Source: Janthinobacterium sp. PAMC25594
GTDB taxonomy: Bacteria > Pseudomonadota > Gammaproteobacteria > Burkholderiales > Burkholderiaceae_D
Assembly: GCF_019443505.1 (NCBI RefSeq)
Contig: NZ_CP080377.1
Span: forward strand, 6,200,001 to 6,264,000
Length of the DNA stretch: 64,000 nucleotides
Direction of reading: 5' to 3'
Positions 53,399-63,400 of this stretch are shown piece after piece. The position numbers were made by a program, and so were the translations under genes. Every line of letters starts with the position of its first letter. The stretch's first letter is position 1. The notes under the pieces are model-generated. The model did not search any database. It was not told where the DNA came from and saw nothing but the letters and a program-made list of their open reading frames with translations.

Positions 53399-54274
53399 AT
53401 GAAATTGTTTATCAGCCTGCTGGTGCTGGCCTGCACGTGCATTCCTGCGCTGGCGCAAGTGACCAGCCTCGTTCACAAAGACGAAAAACGCCGCTACATC
53501 GTCTATACGCCCGCCGCTTATCAACGCCAGCCGCAGCAAGCGTTTCCCGTCGTCTTCAATTTCCATGGCGGCGGCATGAGCATGGCGGAACAGATGCTGT
53601 ACACCCAGATGAACAAGGCGGCCGAGCGGCACCAGTTCATCGTTGTGTATCCGCAAGGTATCAAGCAGGACTGGAACGTGGGCTTTGGCATGGATTACCT
53701 GGCCGGTACGGATGACGTCGGTTTTACGCAAGCGATGCTAAGCAAGCTCAAACAGGATTACCGCATCGATGACAAACGCGTGTATGCGACGGGCCTGTCG
53801 CGCGGCGGCTTCTTTGCCTTGCGCCTGGCGGCCGAGCTGCCGCAGCAGTTCGCGGCCGTCGCTTCCGTGGGCGCGCCGATGCCCGTGCCCGTCATCACCC
53901 ACCATACCGTGCTATCGCCGGTGGGCATGCTGTTGATACAGGGCACGGCTGACCAGGTGGTCTTGTATGGGGGCAAGGATGGCGGCTATCTATCCGCCGA
54001 GGACACGTTTGCCTACTGGCGCAAGCAAAACCGCCTCGAAGGCGCCGCGCCACCGGCGCGCATGCTAGCCACCGTGCCAGGTGACGATACGCAAGTGACG
54101 CATGTGGAGCAGGGCAATGGCGCGCAGCAGGTGGCCTTGCTCACCGTCAAGGACGGCGGCCACACGTGGCCCGGCGCCGACGCCTTCAATGTTGGCCTAC
54201 CCATCGGCAAGACCACGCGCGCCATCGATGCGAATGAGGTGATGTGGGAATTTTTCAGCCGCCATCGCCGTTGA
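53399..54274 (+). CDS. LpqC-like secreted esterase (PHB depolymerase/feruloyl esterase family)
   Basis: 291 residues from the ATG at 53399. Signal peptide (LFISLLVLACTCIPALAQ), then an alpha/beta hydrolase: oxyanion HGGG, nucleophile in GLSRGGFF, acid in GTADQVV and base in GGHTWPG. The same overall plan is found in LpqC-type polyhydroxybutyrate depolymerases and feruloyl esterases. The exported enzyme likely cleaves esters outside the cytoplasm. Confidence 0.82.
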   Translation: MKLFISLLVLACTCIPALAQVTSLVHKDEKRRYIVYTPAAYQRQPQQAFPVVFNFHGGGMSMAEQMLYTQMNKAAERHQFIVVYPQGIKQDWNVGFGMDYLAGTDDVGFTQAMLSKLKQDYRIDDKRVYATGLSRGGFFALRLAAELPQQFAAVASVGAPMPVPVITHHTVLSPVGMLLIQGTADQVVLYGGKDGGYLSAEDTFAYWRKQNRLEGAAPPARMLATVPGDDTQVTHVEQGNGAQQVALLTVKDGGHTWPGADAFNVGLPIGKTTRAIDANEVMWEFFSRHRR

Positions 54275-54327
54275 CGCCATGCTAGGATGGCGGCGCATGG
54301 CGTAACCCAACAGGAAAGGCAGGCACA

Positions 54328-54822
54328 GTGGGATTATCAACAGCAGGTATCGCGGCCATGGCCGAGGCAATCTTCGCCAAGCCCGGCGCGGCCGTGGCAG
54401 AGGTGTATTCGGCGCCGGAACGGGAAACGCTGCATTTCCACTCGCCTGGCGAGCTGTGCGCGTATGCGGCCAGGCTGGAGGCCGCAGGGGCCAGCGAGGT
54501 GCTGCTGGCCGTGCATTACCCCGACATGGGCGGGCAGTTTGCCCCGACCCGCATCGCGCTCGACCCGGCCCAGTGCGGCGGCCTCACGTATCGTTATGTG
54601 TGCGAAGGCTGGGGCGTCATCCGCGTCTACCTGCGCCTGTCCAGCGGCAAGGGCCTGAACTCGAACGTGGGCGCCAATTCGCGGAAACGCGCGGAAAAAT
54701 GGCAAGCCCATTACCCGGCATTCGGTTCGCCCGATGCCTGGGACTGGGACGCCGTGGGCCGCCACGAACGCAGGCTGATCCGCGTGCTGAAGAAGGTCGC
54801 CGCGCAAGAAGGCCAGTCATGA
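54328..54822 (+). CDS. Hypothetical protein
   Basis: 164-residue soluble protein from a GTG at 54328 with AGGAAAGGCAGG ahead. Nothing resembles a known enzyme motif; the C-terminal part (WQAHYPAFGSPDAWDWDAVG) is Trp-rich. Stop overlaps the next start (ATGA), so the two are coupled. Confidence 0.5.
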   Translation: MGLSTAGIAAMAEAIFAKPGAAVAEVYSAPERETLHFHSPGELCAYAARLEAAGASEVLLAVHYPDMGGQFAPTRIALDPAQCGGLTYRYVCEGWGVIRVYLRLSSGKGLNSNVGANSRKRAEKWQAHYPAFGSPDAWDWDAVGRHERRLIRVLKKVAAQEGQS

Positions 54823-55331
54823 AGGACGTGATGCAGATCCACCCCGCCACCATCTTTTGCCGCTCGCTGGCGCAGCTGTCCGCCATGCTCGACAAGACCG
54901 GCACGGCGCCGCAACTGCTGGCGGCGCGTTTGCACCCGGACATGCTGCCGTTCGCCCAGCAAGTGCGCGCGGCCGCGAGTTTTTCCCTGCGCGGCTGCTG
55001 CCCGCTGGCAGGGCTGGAGGTGGCCGATTTCAGCGCCGCCGCCACCCTGCAGGAGCAGATCGCGCAGACCATGCGCTACCTCCAGGCGATTCCCGTAGAG
55101 CGCTTTGACGGGCCGCCTGACCGCCTCTGCCGCGACCGCGCCGGTTTCGCCGACATCGCCTTGCCGGCCGGCGAGTATGTGAATCTGTACATCCTGCCGA
55201 ATTTCTATTTTCACTTCAGCATGGCGTATGCGATCGCCCGCAGCAGCGGTGCGGCCATCGGCAAGGGCGATTTCGACGGCTATCACGCTTACGCGCCGGG
55301 TTTCAGCTTTGAGCGTCCCGCCGCGCCGTAG
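54819..55331 (+). CDS. DUF1993 family protein
   Basis: 170-residue protein. The pattern LAQLSAMLDKTG near the start, HPDMLPFAQQVRAAASF, and NFYFHFSMAYAIARSSG in the C-terminal part match DUF1993, a family with a DinB-like four-helix fold. Function unknown. Translationally coupled to the preceding gene. Confidence 0.7.
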   Translation: MKDVMQIHPATIFCRSLAQLSAMLDKTGTAPQLLAARLHPDMLPFAQQVRAAASFSLRGCCPLAGLEVADFSAAATLQEQIAQTMRYLQAIPVERFDGPPDRLCRDRAGFADIALPAGEYVNLYILPNFYFHFSMAYAIARSSGAAIGKGDFDGYHAYAPGFSFERPAAP

Positions 55332-55334
55332 TGG

Positions 55335-55793
55335 TTACAAGCCCGCATCCTTCCATGCAGAAAACCCCAGCCGTTTCAGCAGCCGGCCCGACAGTCCGCA
55401 GCTCCAGCAACTGATCTGGATTTGCCGGTGGCTTGCCGGCCCCTGCGCATGCCAGGCTTGCTCGGCGTAAGCGAGCAGCGCATCGCTGAGCGGGGAATGG
55501 TCGGCTGTCGCCGGCAGGCGCGACATCAGTTCGAACACGCCGTGGGTCGTCTCCCTGATCTGCAGCAAACCGGCCAGCAGAGCGCGCAGTACGGCGCCGT
55601 CGATGTTGGTACTTGCTTGCGTGAAACGCTGCTGCCAGCACAGGCTGCGCGTCTGCCACAGGGCCAGCAGCGCGGGCACATCGGCGGTGCGCAGCTGCCC
55701 GATCAGCTCGTCCGCCTCCTGAAACAGGTCGAGGCGGTCGTATTCATCGTCGTCCAGTCCCAGCAAATCGTCGAGTTCGTGCCAGACGCTCAT
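55335..55793 (-). CDS. Hypothetical protein
   Basis: 152-residue protein starting MSVWHELDDLLGLDDDEYDR. Acidic N-terminus, helical middle and a C-terminal SCWSCGLSGRLLKRLG with a CxxC. I do not recognise it. Its start overlaps the stop of the hydroxyacid dehydrogenase gene, so it is the third gene of the LysR-dehydrogenase minus-strand unit. Confidence 0.55.
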   Translation of the reverse strand: MSVWHELDDLLGLDDDEYDRLDLFQEADELIGQLRTADVPALLALWQTRSLCWQQRFTQASTNIDGAVLRALLAGLLQIRETTHGVFELMSRLPATADHSPLSDALLAYAEQAWHAQGPASHRQIQISCWSCGLSGRLLKRLGFSAWKDAGL

Positions 55794-56761
55794 GCCACCA
55801 CGTTCACGGGAGCACCGCGTTCGAACGCTTCGATGTTGCCGATCAGGATATCGGCCAGCTTTTGCATGGCCTCGCCACTGGCCCAGGCCGTGTGCGGGGT
55901 GAGGATGAAGTTGGGCAGGCGCAAATTTAAAAGCGGGTTGTCGGGCGGCGGCGGCTCCTTTGATAACACGTCGAAACCGGCGCCGGCGATCACGCCCTGC
56001 GTCAACGCCTCGGCCAGCGCCGCTTCGTCGACCAGGCCGCCCCGCGCCGTGTTGATCAAGAGCGAAGTCGGCTGCATGCGCGCCAGTTCTTTTGCTCCGA
56101 TGATGTTGCGCGTCTTGTCCGTCAGGGGCAGGTGCAGGCTCAGTACGTCGGAAGTGGCCAGCAATTCGTCGAAGCTCACCTGCGTCACGCCGTCGTCCTC
56201 GATGGGCGAGCGGTTGTGCACGATGACGTGCATGCCGAAGGCGCGCCCCAGCTGGGCCACGGACTTGCCCAGCGCGCCGTAACCGAGCAAACCCAGGCGG
56301 CTGCCGGCCAGGTCGCGGATCGGGTGGCCGAACAGGCAGAAGCGCTCCGATGCCTGCCACAGGCCTGCTTCCACGTCGGCCCGGTAGGCGACCAGCTGGC
56401 GGCGTAGGGCCAGCATCAGGGCCAGCGTATGCTCGGGCACGGTGGCGCGCGCATAGTCGCGGATATTTGCGACGACGATGCCCCGTTCGCGGCAGGCGGC
56501 CAGGTCGAGGATATCCGTGCCGGTGGCGGCCACGGCGATCATTTTTAAATCCGGCAACTGGGCCAGCTCGGCCGCGCGCAGCGGCACCTTGTTCGTGATG
56601 GCGATGGTGGCGCCTTGCAGGCGGGACACCGTCTGTTCGCTGCCCTTGGTGTGCGGAAACTCTTCCCAGCTGTGGGCGAAGGCGGGCGGACGCACAGTGG
56701 CGATCAGGCTGTCGCGGTCGAGAAAGACGATGCGGTGGGACGATGTGCTTGCTGCGGTCAT
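55790..56761 (-). CDS. D-isomer-specific 2-hydroxyacid dehydrogenase
   Basis: 323-residue NAD(P)-dependent enzyme. The nucleotide-binding motif is LGLLGYGALGKSVAQLGRAF, and the catalytic residues show as R in LLINTARGGL, E in DVLSKEPP and H in LTPHTAWAS. It reduces glyoxylate, hydroxypyruvate or a related 2-oxo acid. The start at 56761 overlaps the LysR stop by four bases; a longer ORF is rejected. Coupling to a LysR gene next to an efflux pump is unusual. Confidence 0.85.
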   Translation of the reverse strand: MTAASTSSHRIVFLDRDSLIATVRPPAFAHSWEEFPHTKGSEQTVSRLQGATIAITNKVPLRAAELAQLPDLKMIAVAATGTDILDLAACRERGIVVANIRDYARATVPEHTLALMLALRRQLVAYRADVEAGLWQASERFCLFGHPIRDLAGSRLGLLGYGALGKSVAQLGRAFGMHVIVHNRSPIEDDGVTQVSFDELLATSDVLSLHLPLTDKTRNIIGAKELARMQPTSLLINTARGGLVDEAALAEALTQGVIAGAGFDVLSKEPPPPDNPLLNLRLPNFILTPHTAWASGEAMQKLADILIGNIEAFERGAPVNVVA

Positions 56762-57717
56762 GGCTGGGCCTCGGTCTGGACGGTACGCGCGGGAAGGTTG
56801 CTCTTGCCCTTCAGTTGCGTGGCCGGGTGGTTGGTAAACATGTCGGCGACCCACTCGACAAACACGCGCACCTTGGCGGACAGGTGGCGGTTGGGCGGAT
56901 AGATCACGTGGATGGGCAGCGGGTCGGATTCCCAATCGCCCAGCAATTCCACCATTTTGCCCTGTTCCATCAGGGGCGCAAGCATGAAATGCGTCATTTG
57001 CACGATGCCCAGGCCCGCCAGGCCGGCCGCCGCGTAGGCGTTCGAGTCGTTCAGGGCGATATGGCTGGGCATGGACATCTGGATGCGTTCGCCGGCGCGC
57101 GTGAAATCCCAGTCAAACGTCTTGCCCGTCTTGGCGGAGAAAAAATTCACGCCCCGGTGCTGCGCCAGGTCGTTCGGATGCAGCGGCGTGCCATAGCGTG
57201 CCAGATAGCCGGGCGCGGCGCAGGTGATGAAATGCAGCACGCCGACCCGGCGCGCGATCAGGTTCAGGTCGCCCAATTCTCCGCCGCGCACGGCGCAGTC
57301 GACGCCTTCCTCGATCAGGTCGACGGGCCGGTCGCTGCAACCGAGTTCCAGCGAGATGTCGGGGTAGCGGGCAAAGAAGTCGGGCAGGGCGGGGATGATC
57401 AGTTCGCTGGCCAGGGCCGTGGGCGCATCCACGCGCAACCGTCCGCTGGGGCTCAAGCGCGTGCGCGACAGCGACTCCTCCGCTTCGCGCACGTCGGACA
57501 GGATGCGCACGCAGCGCTCGTAATACGCGGCGCCGTCGGAGGTGATGCTGACGTGGCGCGTGGTGCGGTTGAGCAACTTGACCGACAGGCTCGCTTCCAG
57601 CGCCTGGATCAAGGTCGATACGGTGGCTTTCGGCAACTGCATGTTTTCCGCCGCGCGCGTAAAGCCGCCCGCATCGACGACTTGGATGAAAACTTCCATG
57701 GCTTGCAGCTTGTTCAC
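56758..57717 (-). CDS. LysR family transcriptional regulator
   Basis: 319 residues from a GTG at 57717, with AAGGA six bases upstream; an ATG at 57732 would add five residues but has no SD. N-terminal helix-turn-helix (FTRAAENMQLPKATVSTLIQ) and a periplasmic-binding-like sensor domain. It is divergent from the secreted protein, hydrolase and RND efflux genes and likely controls them. A perfect inverted repeat lies between (57742-57765). Confidence 0.88.
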   Translation of the reverse strand: MNKLQAMEVFIQVVDAGGFTRAAENMQLPKATVSTLIQALEASLSVKLLNRTTRHVSITSDGAAYYERCVRILSDVREAEESLSRTRLSPSGRLRVDAPTALASELIIPALPDFFARYPDISLELGCSDRPVDLIEEGVDCAVRGGELGDLNLIARRVGVLHFITCAAPGYLARYGTPLHPNDLAQHRGVNFFSAKTGKTFDWDFTRAGERIQMSMPSHIALNDSNAYAAAGLAGLGIVQMTHFMLAPLMEQGKMVELLGDWESDPLPIHVIYPPNRHLSAKVRVFVEWVADMFTNHPATQLKGKSNLPARTVQTEAQP

Positions 57718-57741
57718 TTGATTCCTTATCATGTTATGCGC

Positions 57742-57765
57742 GATTGTTCGTAATTCTGAACAATC
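57742..57765. promoter_or_regulatory. Inverted repeat operator for the LysR regulator
   Basis: Perfect 8-bp arms GATTGTTC and GAACAATC separated by eight bases. It is 25 bases upstream of the LysR start and 100 bases upstream of the divergent gene. Size and symmetry fit a LysR-type site. Confidence 0.65.
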
Positions 57766-57865
57766 AATTCGTCATTGCACTCTTTATCAGATTGTAGATC
57801 AAGTCTATAGTTGTTGTACTGCAGCATAAATGTGATGCCGCAGGAAGTACAACAGGAGAAAAATC

Positions 57866-58078
57866 ATGGGTCATCGGAATGGAATCTTTGCAGTGCTTGC
57901 TCTCGCTATGAGCTCGCTCGCTCTGGCCGCGATGGTATCGACGGATGCCTACTCGTTGGCGGCGCAAAGCGAAGCCAGTGCGTATAGCGCCGTGACCCAT
58001 GAAGTGGGCGGCGTCGCCCTGTTGTGCCTGAACGACACGGTGCTCGATGTTGCGGTGCAGCCGATGGTGGCGCAATGA
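57866..58078 (+). CDS. Short secreted protein preceding the hydrolase and RND genes
   Basis: 70-residue protein with a signal peptide (GIFAVLALAMSSLALA). The mature peptide is Ser/Ala-rich with one cysteine. ACAGGAG lies before the ATG. Its stop overlaps the hydrolase start by four bases. No family recognised. Confidence 0.6.
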   Translation: MGHRNGIFAVLALAMSSLALAAMVSTDAYSLAAQSEASAYSAVTHEVGGVALLCLNDTVLDVAVQPMVAQ

Positions 58079-58935
58079 GCGTTGCCGACACCACGGCCGA
58101 GCTGGCACCTGGCCAGGCGCTGAAGATACGCGACATCGAGGTGCAGGGCGCGCAGGATGCGCTCGCCGCGCGCGTCTACACGGCCGGCGTGCCGGGCGCC
58201 AGGCAATCGAGCCTGATCGTCTTCTTCCATGGCGGCGGCTTCGTCGCCGGCGACCTGGAGGACGCGGACGACTTCCTGCGCTGCCTCGTGCTGAGCAACC
58301 CGGACCACGTGGTGCTGGCCGCGAACTATACCTTGGCGAAGGTGCGGCCATTCCCCGCCGCCGTGGAAGACGCGCATGCCGTGTTGCTGTGGGCAAAAAA
58401 GAACAAGTCCAAGCTGGGCTGGACGGGCAAGCAGATGGTGGTGTCGGGCATCGAAGCGGGCGCCAACCTGGCCGCCGTGTGCGCCATGATGTCGCGCGAC
58501 CGGGGCGGACCGCCCCTCGCGGGCCAGGTGCTGATCATGCCCATGCTCGACCCCGGCCTGTCGACCTGCTCGATGCGCAGCTTGCCCACATGCCCCGACC
58601 TGGCGGAAGTGGCCGACCAGTGCGCCGCCGCCTACCGCGGCTACTTGCCGAATGCCGCTGACCGTACCCATCCGTACGCGTCGCCATTGCAGTCGAGCCG
58701 CCTGAAGAACCTGCCGCCAGCCTTGATCTTGTCCAGCGAAGATGACCCATTGCGCGACGAGGCTGAACAATACGGCAGCAAACTGATCGCCTGCGGCATC
58801 AAGACCACCGTGCGGCGCATGGCCGCCGCGCCGCTGCAAGACGCTGGCGCGCGCAATGAGTGCGCGTGCAAGGTGCAGGTATTGAGTGAAATCGCCAGCT
58901 TTGTCGCCGGACTGGGGCAAGAGCCCGAGTCATGA
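58075..58935 (+). CDS. Degenerate alpha/beta hydrolase (HSL-like) without catalytic serine
   Basis: 286-residue hormone-sensitive-lipase-like fold. The oxyanion-hole motif HGGGF (52-56) and the acid region EDDPLRDEAEQY are present, but the nucleophile motif normally GDSAGGN reads GIEAGAN, giving E127 in place of serine, and no histidine sits where the base is expected near the C-terminus. So it likely has no esterase activity and may instead be a scaffold or ligand-binding protein. It overlaps the small secreted-protein gene and precedes the RND operon. Confidence 0.78.
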   Translation: MSVADTTAELAPGQALKIRDIEVQGAQDALAARVYTAGVPGARQSSLIVFFHGGGFVAGDLEDADDFLRCLVLSNPDHVVLAANYTLAKVRPFPAAVEDAHAVLLWAKKNKSKLGWTGKQMVVSGIEAGANLAAVCAMMSRDRGGPPLAGQVLIMPMLDPGLSTCSMRSLPTCPDLAEVADQCAAAYRGYLPNAADRTHPYASPLQSSRLKNLPPALILSSEDDPLRDEAEQYGSKLIACGIKTTVRRMAAAPLQDAGARNECACKVQVLSEIASFVAGLGQEPES

Positions 58936-58968
58936 GGCCGCCATCTGCGGTACCGCAAAAAAACTTAC

Positions 58969-59017
58969 ACTAATTAGTTTACTTTTTGAGTTTCGGTTGC
59001 TACACTACGCAGTGTAG
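58969..59017 (+). promoter_or_regulatory. Promoter and palindromic operators of the RND operon
   Basis: A 10-bp palindrome ACTAATTAGT (58969-58978) is followed by -35 TTTACT (58978-58983), a 17-bp spacer and -10 TACACT (59001-59006). A second dyad CTACACT-ACGC-AGTGTAG (59000-59017) covers the -10. Binding there would block transcription of the pump genes. Confidence 0.6.
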
Positions 59018-59206
59018 TTCCCATCTTGTCTGCGTTGTGCGCTCGCACAGCCGGCTTCGTCGTCCCCGTCCGCTTTTACGCTGCTGGCGGCCTGTTTACC
59101 TTTGATCGAGCGCCGTCGGGCGCCATGGCACCACCATTCACTTTTTCAGTTGGGTTGCTTCTTGCCGCCCATACCATTAGAAATTTTCATAAAACAGGGA
59201 AATAAA

Positions 59207-60451
59207 ATGAAAAACGTTCAACAATTTTCCACTCTGCTGAAGCCCCTGGCTGCCTCGCTCGCGCTGGCAGGACTGGTGGCCGTGAGCCTGGCCGGCTGCG
59301 ATTCGGCCAACAGCAAGGTGCCCGACGCGCCAGCGGCCGGCGGCCCACCCGTCTCGGCCGCCGCCGTGGTGGAAAAACAGATCACGGAAACGCAGGAATT
59401 CTCGGGTCGCCTGGAAGCGATCGAGCGCGTGGAAATCCGCTCGAGAGTCGGCGGCTTCATCACCGCCGTCAATTTCAAGCCGGGCAGCGAAGTGAAAAAG
59501 GGCGAGGTGTTGTTCGTCATCGATCCACGCCCGTTCCAGGCCGAAGTGTCGCGCGCCGAAGGCACTGCCGCCTCGGCCCGCGCCAAGGCCGAACTGGCCA
59601 AGCTGGAACTGTCGCGTGCTGAAAAGCTGCTGGCCGAAAAAGCCATCGCCCAGCGTGAATTCGACGAAAAGGCCTCGGGCCTGAAAGAGCTGGACGCGAA
59701 CGCCCGCTCGGCGCAAGCCGCGTATGAAGCGGCCAGGCTGAACCTGTCGTACACGCAGGTACAGGCACCGATCAGCGGCCGTGTCAGCAAGGCGGAAATC
59801 ACCGTCGGCAACCTGATCGACGCTTCCGCCATCCTCACTTCGGTGGTGTCGACGGACCGCATCTACGCCAGCTTCGACGGCGATGAAGATACGTATCTGC
59901 GCGTGGCCGGCACGGCGCAAAAGGGCACGCCCGTCACCGTCAAGGTGGGCCTGGCCAACGAAACGGGCTTCCCGCACGAAGGCAAGCTGGAATTCGTCGA
60001 CAACCAGCTCGACCCGGCCACGGGCAGCGTGCGCATGCGCGCCACCTTCGCCAACGCCGAGCGCCAGTTGGTGCCCGGCCTGTTCGCGCGCATCTTGCTC
60101 GACGGCGGCAACGGCCCGCACGCGCAAAACACGGCGCTGTTGATCAGCGACCGCGCCGTCGGCACGGACCAGAGCCGCAAATACGTCTACGTGGTAGGCG
60201 CTGACAACAAGGCCGAATACCGCGCCGTCAAGCTGGGCCCGAACTCGGACGGCTTGCGCGTGGTGCGCGAAGGCTTGAAAGCGGGCGAAAAGATCGTCGT
60301 CAACGGCTTGCAGCGCGTGCGCCCCGGCGCGCCCGTGACGCCGCAGATGGTGGCCATGGATTTCGATCCGACCGCGCCCGTCGCCCCCGCGAAACCTGAA
60401 GTAAAAGACGCCAAGATCGCCGCCAAGGCGGCATCGACTTCCAAGGAATAA
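59207..60451 (+). CDS. RND efflux periplasmic adaptor (MexE/AcrA-like)
   Basis: 414-residue membrane fusion lipoprotein (lipobox LAGC, Cys31). Barrel-sandwich and coiled-coil hairpin (VGGFITAVNFKPGSEVKKGE, then ALAKLELSRAEKLL-like helices) and beta-barrel regions are in order. It links inner pump and outer channel. The start at 59207 has AGGGAAA upstream. Two bases separate its stop from the pump gene. Confidence 0.9.
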   Translation: MKNVQQFSTLLKPLAASLALAGLVAVSLAGCDSANSKVPDAPAAGGPPVSAAAVVEKQITETQEFSGRLEAIERVEIRSRVGGFITAVNFKPGSEVKKGEVLFVIDPRPFQAEVSRAEGTAASARAKAELAKLELSRAEKLLAEKAIAQREFDEKASGLKELDANARSAQAAYEAARLNLSYTQVQAPISGRVSKAEITVGNLIDASAILTSVVSTDRIYASFDGDEDTYLRVAGTAQKGTPVTVKVGLANETGFPHEGKLEFVDNQLDPATGSVRMRATFANAERQLVPGLFARILLDGGNGPHAQNTALLISDRAVGTDQSRKYVYVVGADNKAEYRAVKLGPNSDGLRVVREGLKAGEKIVVNGLQRVRPGAPVTPQMVAMDFDPTAPVAPAKPEVKDAKIAAKAASTSKE

Positions 60452-60453
60452 AC

Positions 60454-63400
60454 ATGAACTTTTCCCGCTTTTTCATCGACAAGCCGATTTTCGCGGCGGT
60501 GCTGTCGATCGTCATATTCGTGGCCGGGCTGCTGTCGATATTCGGCCTGCCCATCTCCGAATATCCCGACGTCGTGCCGCCATCCGTGGTGGTGCGCGCG
60601 CAATACCCGGGCGCCAACCCGAAAGTGATCGCCGAAACCGTCGCCGCGCCGCTCGAAGAGCAGATCAACGGCGTCGAGAACATGCTCTACATGTCCTCGC
60701 AAAACACATCCGATGGTTCGATGATGCTGACCGTGACCTTCAAGATCGGCACCAACGTCGAGCAGGCCGAGACGCAGGTGCAGAACCGCGTGCAGCGCGC
60801 CTTGCCGCGCCTGCCCGAGGAAGTGCGCCAGATCGGCGTGACGACCGTCAAGTCCTCGCCGAATCTGACCATGGTGGTGCACCTGGTCTCGCCGAACAAG
60901 CGTTATGACGATATGTACCTGCGCAATTACGCGGTGCTGAACGTCAAGGATCAACTGGCCCGTTTGCCCGGCATGGGCGATATTCAGATCTTCGGCGCCG
61001 GCGACTATGCCATGCGCATCTGGCTCGACCCGCAAAAAGTGGCGGCGCGCGGCATGACGGCCAATGACGTCGTCGACGCGATTCGCGAGCAGAACGTGCA
61101 GGTGGCCGCCGGCGTGATCGGCGCCTCGCCAGCGAAGAACTCGGACTTCCAGCTGACCGTCAATACTCAGGGCCGTCTGCAGACGCCCGAGGAATTCGGC
61201 GCCATCATCGTGCGCACCAATGCCGACGGCGCCATCACGCACCTGAAAGACGTGGCGCGCGTGGAAATGGGCGCCAACAGCTACTCGCTGCGTTCACTGC
61301 TGAACAATAATCCGGCCGTCGGCATGGGTATTTTCGAGGCACCGAATGCCAACGCGCTGCAATTGTCGTCCGACGTGCGTTCCAAGATGGAGGAACTGAA
61401 AAAAGACTTCCCGCAAGGCGTGGAATACCGCATCGAGTACGACCCGACGCAGTTCGTGCGCTCGTCCATCGAAGCCGTGATCCACACCCTGTTAGAGGCC
61501 ATCGCCCTGGTGGTGCTGGTGGTGATCATCTTCCTGCAAACCTGGCGCGCCTCCATCATTCCGCTCTTGGCCGTTCCCGTGTCGATCGTCGGTACCTTTG
61601 CCGTGATGCTGGGCTTTGGCTTCTCGATCAACACGCTGTCACTGTTCGGTCTCGTGCTGGCCATCGGTATCGTCGTCGATGACGCCATCGTGGTGGTGGA
61701 AAACGTCGAGCGCAACATCGAGGAAGGGCTGTCGCCGCGCGACGCCACCATCCAGGCCATGAAAGAGGTCAGCGGTCCCATCGTCGCCATCGCCCTGGTG
61801 CTGTGCGCCGTGTTTGTGCCGATCGCCTTCGTGCCAGGTTTGTCGGGCGAGTTCTACCGCCAGTTCGCGCTGACGATCGCCATTTCGACCGTGATTTCCG
61901 CTTTCAGCTCGCTGACCCTGGCGCCAGCCCTGTCGGCCGCGCTGTTGAAACCGCACGATGCGCCGAAAGACGCGCTGACGCGCGGCATGGACATGGTCTT
62001 CGGCCGCTTCTTCGCCTGGTTCAACCGCTTCTTCGGCCGCGCTTCGCACCGTTATGAATCGGGCGTGAAGGGCGTGTTGGGCCGCAAGAGCGCCTCGCTG
62101 GGCGTGTATGCGCTGCTGGTCGTCGCCGCCATCTTCACCTTCAAGTCCGTGCCGGCCGGCTTCGTGCCAGCGCAGGACAAGCAATACCTGGTGGGTTTTG
62201 CGCAATTGCCCGACGCCGCTTCGCTGGACCGCACGGAAGATGTCGTGCGCCGCATGTCCGACGTCATCAAGTCGGTGCCCGGCGTCGAATCGACCATTGC
62301 CTTCCCCGGCCTGTCGATCAACGACTTCACCAATGCGCCGAACGCCGGCATCGTGTTCGCCACCTTGAAGCCGTTCGACGAACGCACCAGCAAGGAATTG
62401 TCGGGCGGCGCCATCGCGGCCGAGATCAACAAGCGCCTGGGCGGCATCCAGGACGCTTTCATCATGGTCTTCCCGCCACCACCGGTCAACGGCCTCGGTA
62501 CCATCGGCGGCTTCAAGATGATGATCGAAGACCGCGGCAACCTCGGTTACGACGCGCTGTACAACGCCACCCAGGCACTGGCCGCCAAGGCCTACCAGAC
62601 GCCGGAACTGGCGGGCGTGTTCTCGGGCTACCAGATCAACGTGCCGCAGCTGTTCGCCGACGTCGACCGCGTGAAGGCCAAGCAGATGGGCGTGCCGCTG
62701 GCGACCATTTACCAGACCTTGCAGATCAACCTCGGTTCGCTGTACGTGAACGACTTCAACCAGTTTGGCCGCACCTATCAGGTGCGCGTGCAAGCCGATG
62801 CGGTGTTCCGTTCGCATGCGCAGGATATCGCGCAGCTGAAGGTGCGTAGCAACAAAGGCGAAATGATCCCGCTGTCGTCGCTGATGCGCGTCAAGGACAG
62901 CTATGGTCCCGACCGCGTGCAGCGCTACAACGCTTACGCCGCAGCCGACTTCAATGGCGGCGCCGCCCCTGGCGTGTCGAGCGGCCAGGCGCAAGCCGCG
63001 CTGGAGCGCATCGCCAAGGAAGTGCTGCCGCAAGGGATTTCGTATGAATGGACGGAGCTGACCTACCAGGACATCTTGTCCGGCAATACGATGATTTATG
63101 TTTTCCCGCTGTGCGTGCTGCTGGTGTTCCTGGTGCTGGCCGCCCAGTACGAAAGCTGGACCCTGCCGTTGGCCGTGATCCTGATCGTGCCGATGTCGAT
63201 CCTCTGCGCCTTGCTTGGCGTGAAACTGACCGGCGGCGACAACAACGTGTTTACCCAGATCGCGCTGTTCGTGCTGGTGGGGCTAGCGTCAAAAAATGCC
63301 ATCCTGATCGTGGAATTTGCCCGCGAACTGGAAGAGCATGGCCGCACCGTCGTGCAAGCGGCGCTGGAAGCGTGCCGTCTGCGTCTGCGTCCGATCCTGA

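Noticed and set aside
58945..58956. Palindrome TGCGGTACCGCA plus A-run as a terminator
   Set aside because: No loop and the A-run is on the wrong side for the upstream plus-strand gene.
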